64,000 bases of DNA from Capitella teleta (lineage: Eukaryota; Annelida; Polychaeta; Capitellidae), in assembly GCA_000328365.1 (NCBI GenBank), contig KB304922.1, positions 33,342 to 97,341 of the forward strand, in the 5' to 3' direction. The translations under genes were made by a program, and so were the position numbers. Below the pieces are notes generated by a model, which was given only the letters and a program-made list of their open reading frames with translations, ran no database searches and was not told where the DNA came from. Each line of letters starts with the position of its first letter. The first letter of the stretch is position 1. Positions 11,157-21,700 of the stretch are shown here, in pieces.

Positions 11157-13526
11157 TTTATATCGCCCCAGTCTGCCGCGGCTCAGAAGTTGGTCGGACG
11201 TGTTGACTCCGGCAACCTTTTGAGATTCTGTCAACATCTTCAGAAACAACCGAGCAGATAACTTTTGCATTTTCAGATCCATACAAAAGATTCGTTACAC
11301 AGTGCTTGTTGATAGCCCAGTCAGATCATACAGTTCGATTAGCGAGATCCGTCAATCATTTGAGTTTCGCTGCTTAGGTGTCTTGACTGTCACAGGCCGT
11401 CAAACGTGGTGGACATCTTCAAGGTTCTCTCATCCTGGTTGTATGACCACCACCCATCTTTTGGCCATAGCATCAGATGGCCCATGTCTTCCATAAACTT
11501 TCCTCATATTTTGGACGATATCTTTGCATTGTGAGAATCGGGCAACTTTTCCCCTTTGGATTCACTACTTCCTGGCCCTCCCTTGTATAAGTTTCTTTTC
11601 CCGTGTATTGCATAACCATCAGTTACTGTCAATTCATGTCGATCATGCTTATTTAACAAATCTTAATGTTCAGCCGTAATGTCCACAATCAACGCAGCTG
11701 GTTACCCCTACCATTGTGTTTAGCTATTATAATATTATATTAAACTCTATTGAAGACAATAAATAGTATTTATATTTTTATATCTATAGATTTATATATC
11801 CATTGTTTCATAAATAGACCTCGATATTATATCTCTAAAATAATAATCCTCTGTCCACCCAGCAGCATTTAGCAGCGTATAATTATGTTCACATAATTAT
11901 ATATCTTATATCTTGCGGAATATTTCGAATAAATGACAATTATTTAAGGGATACTTTATTTTATCGTGTTTGGCTCGCTTGCTGGATCCCTTTCTGTCTC
12001 CCTTGTCAATAGCGATCAATCACTTGTCGAGCCGCGGACCAATCACAGGTACGAAAAATTCACGTGAGACCCCAGAGGCATCATTGTCTATTGATATTCG
12101 ACCAGTCAAGACCATCTTTCGTTCACAAACTTAATTCAAATTGAATCATGATTGAAGTTAAAGCAACCCTTAAAATACGAAAGTTAAATAACGAAAACGG
12201 TTATGAATAAGACATGTCAAAGTAATTTTGAAGCGCCGTCTATATCGCTGAATGATTTGTATGTATTGCTGCTAAGGTAGGCCAGATGTGGTGTCACACC
12301 GCCGCTCACCCTATCCCCTTTGGAGCATTATCCAGATCGCTGTGAATCCATTGCCGTCGACGCCAGACAGCCATCTCAACATTAAACCAGCTCCAGTTCC
12401 TTTGATGTATCTTGAAACCACATCACCCAATACGCCATTATTGTATCATTCGATGTCCTCTGAACTGCATTATTGTTGAAGCCAAAGGCTTAGCACTGGG
12501 TCTATGCGTATCAAGCACTGATGCCACCAAACACTGATGCCACCCAGTCGTGTATCCTATCCCTTACCCTGATCGCCTTGGTACCACAGCAGTTGACGCT
12601 AGGGGACTACTCTTACCTCATCATCTTTCCAAAAGCATTGACTCCGTGTTTCGATGTTGTGTTGTCGATAGTGCGTATCGTAGGCATTAATATTCTTGCT
12701 ACAAGTAGTTTATATTACATGTGCGTGGATGCATATACATGCATGTACTTGTGCTATTTAATTATTAAACAAATAATTTCTTCGTGAATGCCGCTCTGAT
12801 ACAAAAATAGAAGAAGAAACATTTGGTAAACAAGAGCCCGGTTGAGCCAAAAGCCAACCATCAGTAGTGACTTTCTATTGCTATATAATATGCTTGTTTG
12901 CAATGACAATGCGCTGGCTACATTGTTAGCAAGTGATTCCCAATTTTCCTCGCACGATGCCGTTTTTCGTGTGAGAGAACTAGTTATACCTACAAAGTAG
13001 TTATAATTAAACCGAGAACTGCTCTATAGAAAATCCAGAGAGTAGGCCTAAACAGCAAATAAAGAAGACGTCTCAACGACCTATGTGCTATTCCTGTTCG
13101 TGATCGGCATATTAAAAATGAAATGGCATGTGTTGGCAAGTTATTTCACGCTTCACAGATCTGCGCCGTTGGCAACTTGCACCAAGTTGTGCGTACTATC
13201 GCTATTCTTGTCTTATTTAGTCCTATTTCATTTTTGATCATGTATCTGGCGGTGAACCTATATAATTTGACTGACTTTGACTTGATGCCCAATGACTGGT
13301 TGTTGCGGCAAATTTTGATTTAGTGACAAAGTATGTCTCTCGGATGTCACTTCTTGTGAATGACAACGTTTTAACGTTTTACATGAAATAAACGCCTTTC
13401 CTAATGACTGACACTTTTTCAGCGGCAAATGTTTGTGTGTGGGTAGCATATAATAATGCTGTGAAGGCATACTGTGAATAGGCGCTTTAACATTGCATAG
13501 TCATTCTAGTTAATTACTCCTTTATA
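11157..13526. other. Intergenic, no gene recognised
   Basis: The first 350 bases are somewhat richer in G+C and could be old transposon DNA, but I could not identify a family. The rest is AT-rich (runs of ATATTTATA near 11730-11810) with no supported exon. Confidence 0.4.
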
Positions 13527-13845
13527 CTTCAATGGCTCAGTCTGTTTGACCGGCTGACTGCAATCCTATGCCGACCATGGAGATCGAGGTTCGAGACTTT
13601 ATCTGGCTACGAGCGTTATGATTGTGAATTTGTGAATTATAAATGTAATTCGTTATAATTAAATTTCTTCTGTGACTCTGCACTGCTGCTCAACTGCGTA
13701 ACAAGACCGGGCGCTCTGCTGTCTATGGTGGTATGCAGGATAAAGAACTCTTGGATTTATCGATAAGAGTATGGGAGTAAGCGGTCCCGGGTTCTGTTCT
13801 GGCGCCCGTATCACCCGAACGGGTTGGGTGGAGCCGTAAAACCAT
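13527..13845 (+). mobile_element. tRNA-derived SINE, diverged copy
   Basis: Matches the full SINE at 18622-18949 along most of its length. It shares the head segment CAATCCTATGCCGACC, the middle GACTCTGCACTGCTG and the tail GGGTTGGGTGGAGCCG. The A-box region and B-box are eroded (GGTTCGAGACTT instead of GGTTCGAGACCC), so it is probably transcriptionally dead and older than the 18.6-kb copy. Confidence 0.75.
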
Positions 13846-15517
13846 GCCTCATGCGTCATAAAACGAGACACAATTACACTCACTAGGCATGGATCACCCT
13901 TGTTTTACATTTTATGATACAATGAGAACCTGTGTCATTGTTTGATTAATTGTCTTTATGGTGCCATTTGTTATAATAAAACTTCAAACGTCCCATATTA
14001 TGCAATGGCTGACATTGATAAAGTAGTCAACGATACATCACCGATCAGGGCATCTGTCCTAAAATGCAGGTCCCAAATGAAGGACGTGATACGTGGAGTT
14101 GCCATGGATCTGTGGACAGCATCATATATCAACATGAAATAATATATGAGTCACACACTTTCCTGCAAATCTTTTGCTTGTAAATCTTTTTGCGCGGGCG
14201 AAATTTTGCAGATCATGAGTACATTTGGCGATTATGTGTTATTGAGCATCAAATACGTTCTGCAGCACATTCTGCTGTAGTGCTACAACATCATAAATTA
14301 TTGAACCTGCACCTGATTAGACTGGAATGCACTCGCACAATATTCTAAAATGAACACACACAAATCCTTGAGAGCAAGGCAGATGGAATTCACTCCGCAT
14401 TGGTATAAAATAAAAGGTAATATCATATCTCGTTGCTCTATTAGGCCGACTGTTGACCGTGGAGCATGTTTCAGTTCATAGGATTAGATATCTCATTCCT
14501 CCTCAGTTTCACAAAGGAAAACTCTGAGCTGTACCTCAAACAAGATCGTGAGATATATTTCATGTCATATGAAATATAATGATCTCTGTTTATGTTTGAA
14601 ATGCAGCATACGTAATACGCCTGGCATTTTGCACTGTATATTTGTAAAAGCTGGACGTTAATAAGAAGATGCGTCTGAAACGAGTTCTGAGAATAAGTTG
14701 GACAGAAAGATGAACGGACGGCGAGAGAATAAATCGGAGTGAAAGGATAAAAAAGCATGATGCATTTGGTGTAGGGGAGCATGTGCAGTAGACTGAAATA
14801 GGAGGTCAATGACCCGATTGGACTCAGACTGCATTCATTTATTCATCATATGGAAATCGACCTTTAAAGTCCCGGAGCGGTTGTCCAATTTAGCTCGAAG
14901 CCTCAGCAGCCATGACACCTGTGTCCCTATAGTTGTACCTATTCTAGGAATTGACTGCTGTGTCCTCTGAGTTAGGGATGGTCATTTCACAAAAGAGGCT
15001 CGACATAATTTCTCTTGGGCGGGTGTCTGGGCACGTAATAACTCGACACCTCCGCTTTGAAGTTATTTCTCAGGTAGATCATAGAATCGCTGTTCCTTCA
15101 ATAATCTTTTTAATCAGGTACCTTCTCAAGTTAAAAGGTATAACTACTCTGATGTCTGATGTTGCTTCCCTGATTTCATTCCTAATTGGAAATCATTCGA
15201 TCAGACATCATAGCCACTCCTCAAAACTGGCAACTCATTTTTGTGAGTTCACTTTGCCTTCAAAAGGCCAATACACTATACCAGTTCAAATGTGATTTTT
15301 ATTGATGAGTTAATGTGCGCTTCCTGTGTTTTTGTACCACCTGAGTTTAACTGATCATGGAAATGTGTTAGTATGATATAATTCAAAGGTTAATTAAAGG
15401 TCACTGCTAGTTGCAAAGAGTAGATGCTTCATTTTTTGCTATGGTTGTAACCTAAAAGTGCACACAATAATTTATTCTCACAGTATTTGATATCTTCGAA
15501 ATAGTTACTTGGCCTGC
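13846..15517. other. Intergenic, no gene recognised
   Basis: No repeat family or exon recognised. The open frame at 14951-15295 (114 aa) lacks motifs and splice context and looks like chance. Confidence 0.4.
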
Positions 15518-15860
15518 ATCATCTAGTTATCTGAATCTTTATATTCATTAGACAGCAAAATAACATCGCATGCTGATTTAGATGAATGAATAATGAGTGA
15601 AAGTGGACTAGAAAGGCCCCAGTTCTCATTGGCATAGCCATGGGTATTGCCATCAGCGTAGGCATTGCCACCACCAGTGTCACTTCCACATGAAGAGGGT
15701 GGGTCGTGATCACCTCCTCCATTCCCTTTAGCCAGTCGGCCTTGGTTCAATTGACATGAAATTACGTGACAATCGAATCAAGAGCATTTCTCATCTTACC
15801 TCATGGTGGAACTGAAACCCAATTGACTTGCGCTCTCTCTTTCTCCACCTGGTGGCTAAT
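15518..15860 (-). repeat. Dispersed repeat family R1, copy 1
   Basis: Shares long blocks with 28960-29265 and, inverted, with 31055-31215, including GTGACAATCGAATCAAGAGC and GAGGGTGGGTCGTGA. On the - strand the copies at 15.7 and 29.1 kb also begin open frames with the same residues (MNQGRLAKG), but the frames diverge soon after, so this is repeat DNA rather than a gene. No termini or target duplication could be fixed; the family may be a SINE or MITE. Confidence 0.6.
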
Positions 15861-17515
15861 CTGCCCTTTGTGGCCGAAAGTTTTCTTCCAAGGCGTAGTC
15901 GAAACTTTACATGATTTGAATAATCGGCGGGTATACAAAGTGAGTCGTACTACTATTTGCATGAACGACGGACCCAATTTAGCTAGAATTACAATATCAT
16001 TGGCCATGCAATGAATGATATCACCAATATTATCTCTATAATGAACCGTACAATTAGACTTAAATTCTGATTCATGCGCAATGGATAACCACACCCATGA
16101 TGCGCAAGTAGCATACACTGTGATTGGCTGTCGATTGATGACCACCCGTGGCTCTTTTTATTACTACAACCCCTCTGCCGAAAGGATTAAGGAACGTCAA
16201 CGTTAGATCCAGTAGCAAATGGGATTCAGTGAGGTCTCTGTGAGGTCTCTCAGATCGCTGAACTCTGCATATTGAGTAAGATTAGGCATTTCCTGGTTTC
16301 ATCCCATACAATATGGTTTCCATGCAAAAGTATTTTCATGCAGTGTAATTTAAATGATGACCTAGTAATCATTTCAACAAATTTATATCAATCACTGCTC
16401 GTCGAATGACTGACTGGTAAGGGCATCTTACCATTCTCTCATGAATTAAACCACTCTAGATCTGCATGTGCTCATGGTGTGGTGTGTCAATTGATGTTTT
16501 TTATGTTTTCGATCATCAATGATTGATTGATTATCTAAAACACGTGTTTTGGAATAACGGCTTTGATAGCATCAAGTGGCTGTGTACAATATGCCAGTAA
16601 CAGCAGCAGCATCAGATCCAGGGTCTTTCGGCAATTGTGCTTCCCTTTTCTTTACTCGCGTAATGGACCAATGGCAGATGTTCGATGGAAGTTTTTGTGC
16701 GTCTCCGGCTGAAACAAAGCCGAGCTCCTTTCTTCCTGATTACATAACCATCCCCACGTGCCTTTAGGATTATTACTCTGATCAGATTACATCCTTTGTC
16801 GTAGGAAGAAGACTAGAGGAAATCATAAGCAACAAAATGGGAAAGTCGCGAGACATAGCGACAGTTATGTTTTTGTTTTGTTTTGCTTTTTCTTTCTTCT
16901 TTTTGTTTTTTGGTTTTTGTTTTTTTTTTTTTTTTCTAAACAGATATTGTAATACTTCAAACGGAAGGTCCTCATCCTCCTTATCGCGACAAATTCACTT
17001 TCCGGGATTCTACAGGGAATACAGAAGCACTCTAATGGTCGTAATTAACATTCAATGATTTACGCATTTCTGCAAATTTCTTAATAAAGCCGTAAGTCTA
17101 TTTAAACTTGTAAATTTTGTTACACCTTATTGGCTCTGAACAAACTATAGTTTCTAGCAGAGATAAGGGAGAAGGGGAGATTAGAAAACGCTCTAAAAAA
17201 GCGTGCTAGTGGGCGGGGCTTAACCTCAGACCGCCGCCATTTGCTTTTATGTGGTGTTATTCAACACTCCATATTTACCCGACCAGAGGGAAAAAATGAA
17301 AGTGTGCTTGGCGACCCAGCTATTCTCCCACTCTGCTGTTTCTGGAATTTGAACATACATCAAATATAAAGAGCTTCCGCAAGATCCTGAAGGCACTGCC
17401 CTCTTTTTGGAGGTCTGTAACTTATTTTTATAAATGAGCTGATTGAGTTAACAGTGATCAACCTTTCTAGATACCCTACTAATGAATTATTTATTTAATG
17501 CTTCTTATTGGTTTC
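15861..17515. other. Intergenic up to the assembly gap
   Basis: Contains T-rich tracts (around 16870-16935, with 15 or more consecutive T) and a GC-box/YY1-like pair at 17211-17242 described separately. No exon is recognised. Confidence 0.4.
17211..17242 (+). promoter_or_regulatory. GC box plus YY1-like motif
   Basis: GGGCGGGGC at 17211-17219 is a canonical Sp1-type GC box. GCCGCCATTT at 17233-17242 matches the inverted YY1 core found near many metazoan start sites. The two lie about 300 bases before the assembly gap, which may hide a first exon. No transcript can be demonstrated from the sequence. Confidence 0.3.
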
Positions 17516-17565
17516 NNNNNNNNNNNNNNNNNNNNNNNNNNNNNNNNNNNNNNNNNNNNNNNNNN
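17516..17565. other. Assembly gap (50 N)
   Basis: Exactly 50 undetermined bases. A round number suggests a placeholder of nominal size, so real distances across it are unknown. Confidence 0.99.
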
Positions 17566-18607
17566 AAGATGTGAGAGGAGTGAAATATGAACATGGTTTC
17601 AGTGGTCACCAGTCAAAAGCAGCCGATGGAGAACGGTTGTAATCCAGCAATTCAGCAATGTGGTCCACAAGGGCATCCAGTGGCAATGATTATGTCATGT
17701 TCGGATTATGAATGATTGGTTATGCAAGCGTTTCCTGAACACGGTTATTCATATGGCCCATTTGAATTTAATGTCCCTCTTTTGTCCCTTTGGGTCCATT
17801 TTATTACATAACATATAATTATTAATGTTATGATTTCCATTTAATTATTAAGGGGGAACCAAAAAAGAAGGATCATTAGTATTGTGAGCGCTATGCCCAT
17901 TTACCAAATTGATATTTATATTTCATAGAACGTCATGTTCAAAACTATACTGTACCTTTATGTCTTTTATGCCATGGACGAAATTTCTCGTCCATCATGT
18001 CGAATGACTGCCGGAGCAAATATAATGGGCTGAGAATCTTAGTTTTTTTTTCCAGGCCAATATGTTTCGTAGATGTTCAAGTTTGTTGCAATACTTTTCT
18101 GGGTGACGTAGTGTGTGTAGATCAAGGTCCAGTCTGACACTCAGACTTATTCATTGGGCGTGTGTGAAATTGTGGGTATTTATGAAGTCACGCACTATTT
18201 ACATGGATTTATGATTGCAGCAAATGCAAAATTATCAGCAAATATGGCCTGAACCCAAATTTTCGGAAGAAATAATTCAATCACCTCTAAGTAATTTGCA
18301 TTCTGACCTCAATGAGACGGCGAGAGTTAATTCCATGCTCCAATACTGTTCCCTTGGATGATCATTTATCCGACGAAATGACAAAGTTTTACGACTTCTG
18401 CTGATCGTGACAGAAAATATTAGAGGCTATTTGTATCATTTTGCGTATTATATGGTTTCTATTGACTTCAATGGAAGATATCAATACATACCTCGTTTCC
18501 TAACCCTTATATAGCAACAACGTCTTTCTGAACTCTTGGATAAAGCACCTGAGCAATATCTGGGATCCATTGCTTATGATGATGACCCACCATCACATTT
18601 TCTGCCA
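17566..18607. other. Intergenic, no gene recognised
   Basis: AT-rich, no recognised repeat or exon. A short near-palindrome built on GACGAAATTTCTCGTC sits near 17977-17992. Confidence 0.4.
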
Positions 18608-18621
18608 CCAACAAACGAATA

Positions 18622-18949
18622 GTGGGGCACCGGATAGCGCAGTGGGTTAAACCGCTGACTACAATCCTATGCCGACCGTGGGGGTCGAGGTCCCGGGTTC
18701 GAGACCCGATCAGGCCACGGGCGTTATGATTGTGAATTACAATTGTAATTCTTCGGTGACTCTGCAGTGCTGCCCAACTGCGTAACAAGGCCGGGCGCTG
18801 TGTACTACTGTCTATGGTGGTATGCAGGATAAAGAACCCTTGGGATTTATCGATAAGAGTAGGGGGAAACCCCGGTCCCGGGCCTTCTGTTCTGGCGCCC
18901 GTATCACCCGAACGGGTTGGGTGGAGCCGTAAAACTCCAATCACTCAAC
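18622..18949 (+). mobile_element. tRNA-derived SINE, full-length with TSD
   Basis: Complete 328-bp SINE. It has a polymerase III A-box TAGCGCAGTGGG (18635-18646) and B-box GGTTCGAGACC (18696-18706) in a tRNA-like head, then a family-specific body ending GGGTTGGGTGGAGCCG and a short A/C-rich tail without poly(A). It is bounded by perfect 14-bp direct repeats CCAACAAACGAATA at 18608-18621 and 18950-18963, the mark of LINE-driven insertion. The intact target repeats and clean promoter boxes suggest a fairly recent insertion. Other copies lie at 13527-13845 and 58587-58735. Confidence 0.88.
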
Positions 18950-18963
18950 CCAACAAACGAATA

Positions 18964-20502
18964 AAGCAAAGAGGCGAAAGACGTAAAGCGCACAATGTCA
19001 ACACGGCAGCTGTGCTTTGTTGGGAAGCATTGTGTGCCTGACTTCATTGGACACATCTCCAGGCATTATGGACAATCAAGAGCAAGTATACGAGACGTCT
19101 TCTATTTGGCACGCAGTCAGTTAAGTCGATTTGTGGTCCTGTTTCCGTGATCCCAGGGCTTCGTTTACGGCAGTCGCATTATTAGGTTGCGCCCTGATTC
19201 TATATTAGCGTATTTGGCATATGTTTTATGGATAGTGAAAGGAGAATCATTTTAATTTACTCAGGGTGATAGGTAAATCCACTAAGGAACGTAACCCATT
19301 GATGATCAGCGCGCAGTCTTTAAGTTGGTCACGAAGGGGTAAATGTTAGAACTGATCAAATGTCAAGGAGAAAGTAATTACTGCCGGCACAAGTGCCATA
19401 AACCTGGCGAAAGATTGCATTGTGTGACACGTATCCGCTGGGGGAATGACCGTTCCTCCCACGCAAGTAGAATGCGCCGTCTCTTGAGTCACGACCCCTG
19501 ACCCGCCATGGCCACGGGGTGACAACGCGAGAAAATCATTTTCACTCGATTCAAATTCAGAAGAATGCTCTAGTCTAGTGTTATGAATTGTTGATAACGC
19601 TTCATTATGCATATAGGATGCATAATTTATATGAGATATTTTTTAATTGTTGATTTGTTAACGATCCTGGTGTGATATCAGCCCCAAAAGCCATGTAACT
19701 GGCCACAATGTTAACTTTATGTCGATCCCTTGCTCATGTACTGTATACACTCATTTAGAAAATCCTCAGAGCAGAATGGTTTGATTTCTGAGCCAGATTT
19801 TGCATGTCATCGCGTGAATTTTTTATGACAGAGAGATCAAGCTCGTGTGCATGTCACGGGAGGACATTGACGCCGTTTTTATTCGAACTAGAGCAGGATG
19901 ATCTTCGCCGATGTTGTTTACGCCATTTCCGATGAGTTTGGCGGCGTCTTTCATCAAAGCGATGCGGATAACAGGAAGTCGTTAACGTGATCCATTCTCT
20001 CTAAGCCGGTTCAGAGCGGTTTCTGGGTGCACCCTGCTTTTAACTGGTCGGCTTCTCATGGAGGTCTTTGATTACATTGTTGGCTAGGAAAACAAGGAGT
20101 TATGTGGCCATAATACGGATGTCACGGAAGGCATTGATTGATTTTGACTTTTAACCTTTCAACTGTTTAGCTCTTTTCCATCTCGTCTGTAATTTTCAAT
20201 TTCAGAAACTTGATAGACATCCTGAATAGGACAAAATTCATGCAATATTGCTCAGGTGCAACCGAGGAAAATTGACTGGATTGGAGTGTCTGAATATTGA
20301 TAGGGCACACCAATGCATATTATATGCTAAAGAACAAGCTACCTCCCATATTGTTATAAAATTATTTGCTAACGATTAAGTCCAGGAGACACATAGAACT
20401 AAAACCGGTGATTAATTAAAACTAGGTGATTAAAATTAGTTCAAAATGCTTAGCACCTGAGAGAAAAGGGCGATAACACACGATAATAAGGAAGAGAAAA
20501 GA
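18964..20502. other. Intergenic, no gene recognised
   Basis: No supported exon or repeat family. The segment 19860-20080 is slightly more GC-rich than its surroundings but shows no convincing frame. Confidence 0.4.
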
Positions 20503-20918
20503 GAGATTGCGTGTCACTGCAATGAATCATGCATAATGCATTCTGCACTTTGCTGTTCACAAAAATGCCTTCTTGCTTTCATGACTAAATGCCAGCGAGA
20601 GAGAGAGAGAGAGAGAGGGGGGTGGGGCTGCATTGACACACCAGAGAACAAACTAACACGATTGAGCGCGTCCTTCGCAGCAGTCCCATGGTAGAAGATG
20701 GATGACGTGCAACAATGAGACAGAGAAGGGAAAATCGCTGAGAGACATGAAGGGCCCCTAAGAGGTCACGTGACTGAGATGAAGATCACGTGAGCTAATG
20801 TCCTTCATCTAATCAGCTGCGTAAACATGCGTGGAATTCAGAATTGCTCTTTTGATCACTGGTCAGATTGAAAGGGAATGGAGCACCTTCCTTTTTTTGG
20901 CCTTGACATACACTGATA
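20503..20918 (+). repeat. Inverted repeat pair, arm A
   Basis: About 415 bases repeated in inverse orientation at 35928-36340. A stretch of roughly 245 bases (after the GA microsatellite) shows only two differences by eye, and about 100 bases before it show two more. The flank beyond 20880 is more diverged. It includes a (GA)n/G tract at 20597-20630 and two CACGTG E-boxes at 20767-20772 and 20787-20792, the first within the palindrome GTCACGTGAC. No terminal repeats or coding potential were seen. It may be a recently active non-autonomous element or a local duplication kept alike by gene conversion. Confidence 0.8.
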
Positions 20919-21587
20919 AGAGTCTAAGAACCATAGATATGAGGACGAGATTCCTATCATATATAACAAGACTGTCTAGATGAGGCATCAGCCTCTCTCC
21001 CCATCGTGAAAAATATGGTCACGGCGCTGTCAACATTGCAGCCACTCGTAAATAATCTATCCGACATAATAATGAGTCGTCATAATTTATGTGAGTAAAA
21101 CTAGAAAAAGAAAAGAAAACGAAAAAAGGGTCCAATGGTGTTGAAAGATTGATATAATTGGTTCACAATTCTAGCGTATTTGGTGCACGGAAACAGGAAT
21201 ATACGTAAATCGAGTTGCCATGACAGCCATTGGTGCGTAAGGGTTTTACGTCTGAGGTGTGACTTGCACTTTACTTCGTTTTCTCGTAATCGGCTGCTTT
21301 GTGTACACGAAGCGATACATATTTACCTTTAGTATATATATCGTAAGTTAATTAAATTCCCTTTGAGGCTTCGTATGCTAAAAAGACCACGTTTCTGAAA
21401 ATTGTGAATCAATCGTTTTGTTGATTTTCTTAAATGACAACCGTGAAGTTAGCGACACCCGAGATGGACACTTGTTGTGAGCGATGCCTCGTCTTATGTA
21501 TAGAATGGGAAATTCGTCTTCATATCTATGACATACACCCAAAATGAAAAGACCATTGTTCAAATAACGATTTTAAAACCACCCTAG
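20919..21587. other. Intergenic, no gene recognised
   Basis: AT-rich sequence without recognised features. Confidence 0.4.
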
Positions 21588-21700
21588 ACAATTAAAGGGA
21601 AGAAGAACTTGTTAACAATGGACTGTGAGTCGTTATTTGATGCACCAAAAATGATTCCTATGCATGGCCCACACAAGGAATATCATCCCTAAAGATTAGG
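21588..21700 (+). repeat. Dispersed repeat family R2, copy 1
   Basis: Shares TGAGTCGTTATTTGATGCAC and following bases with 54824-54930, including ACACAAGGAATATCATC after a short insertion here. Both copies start near TTAAAGGGA. Only these two copies are visible, and the class is unknown. Confidence 0.6.

Noticed and set aside
14951-15295. 114-codon open frame
   Set aside because: No recognisable motif, no splice context, no repeat or paralogue in the window; length is compatible with chance.
15519-15750. Possible small gene MNQGRLAKG... on the - strand
   Set aside because: The same start recurs at 29.1 kb in repeat family R1 and the frames diverge soon after, so this is repeat sequence.
18622-18720. 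Functional tRNA gene
   Set aside because: A- and B-boxes are perfect, but their spacing, the lack of cloverleaf stems, the 328-bp body and flanking target repeats identify a SINE.
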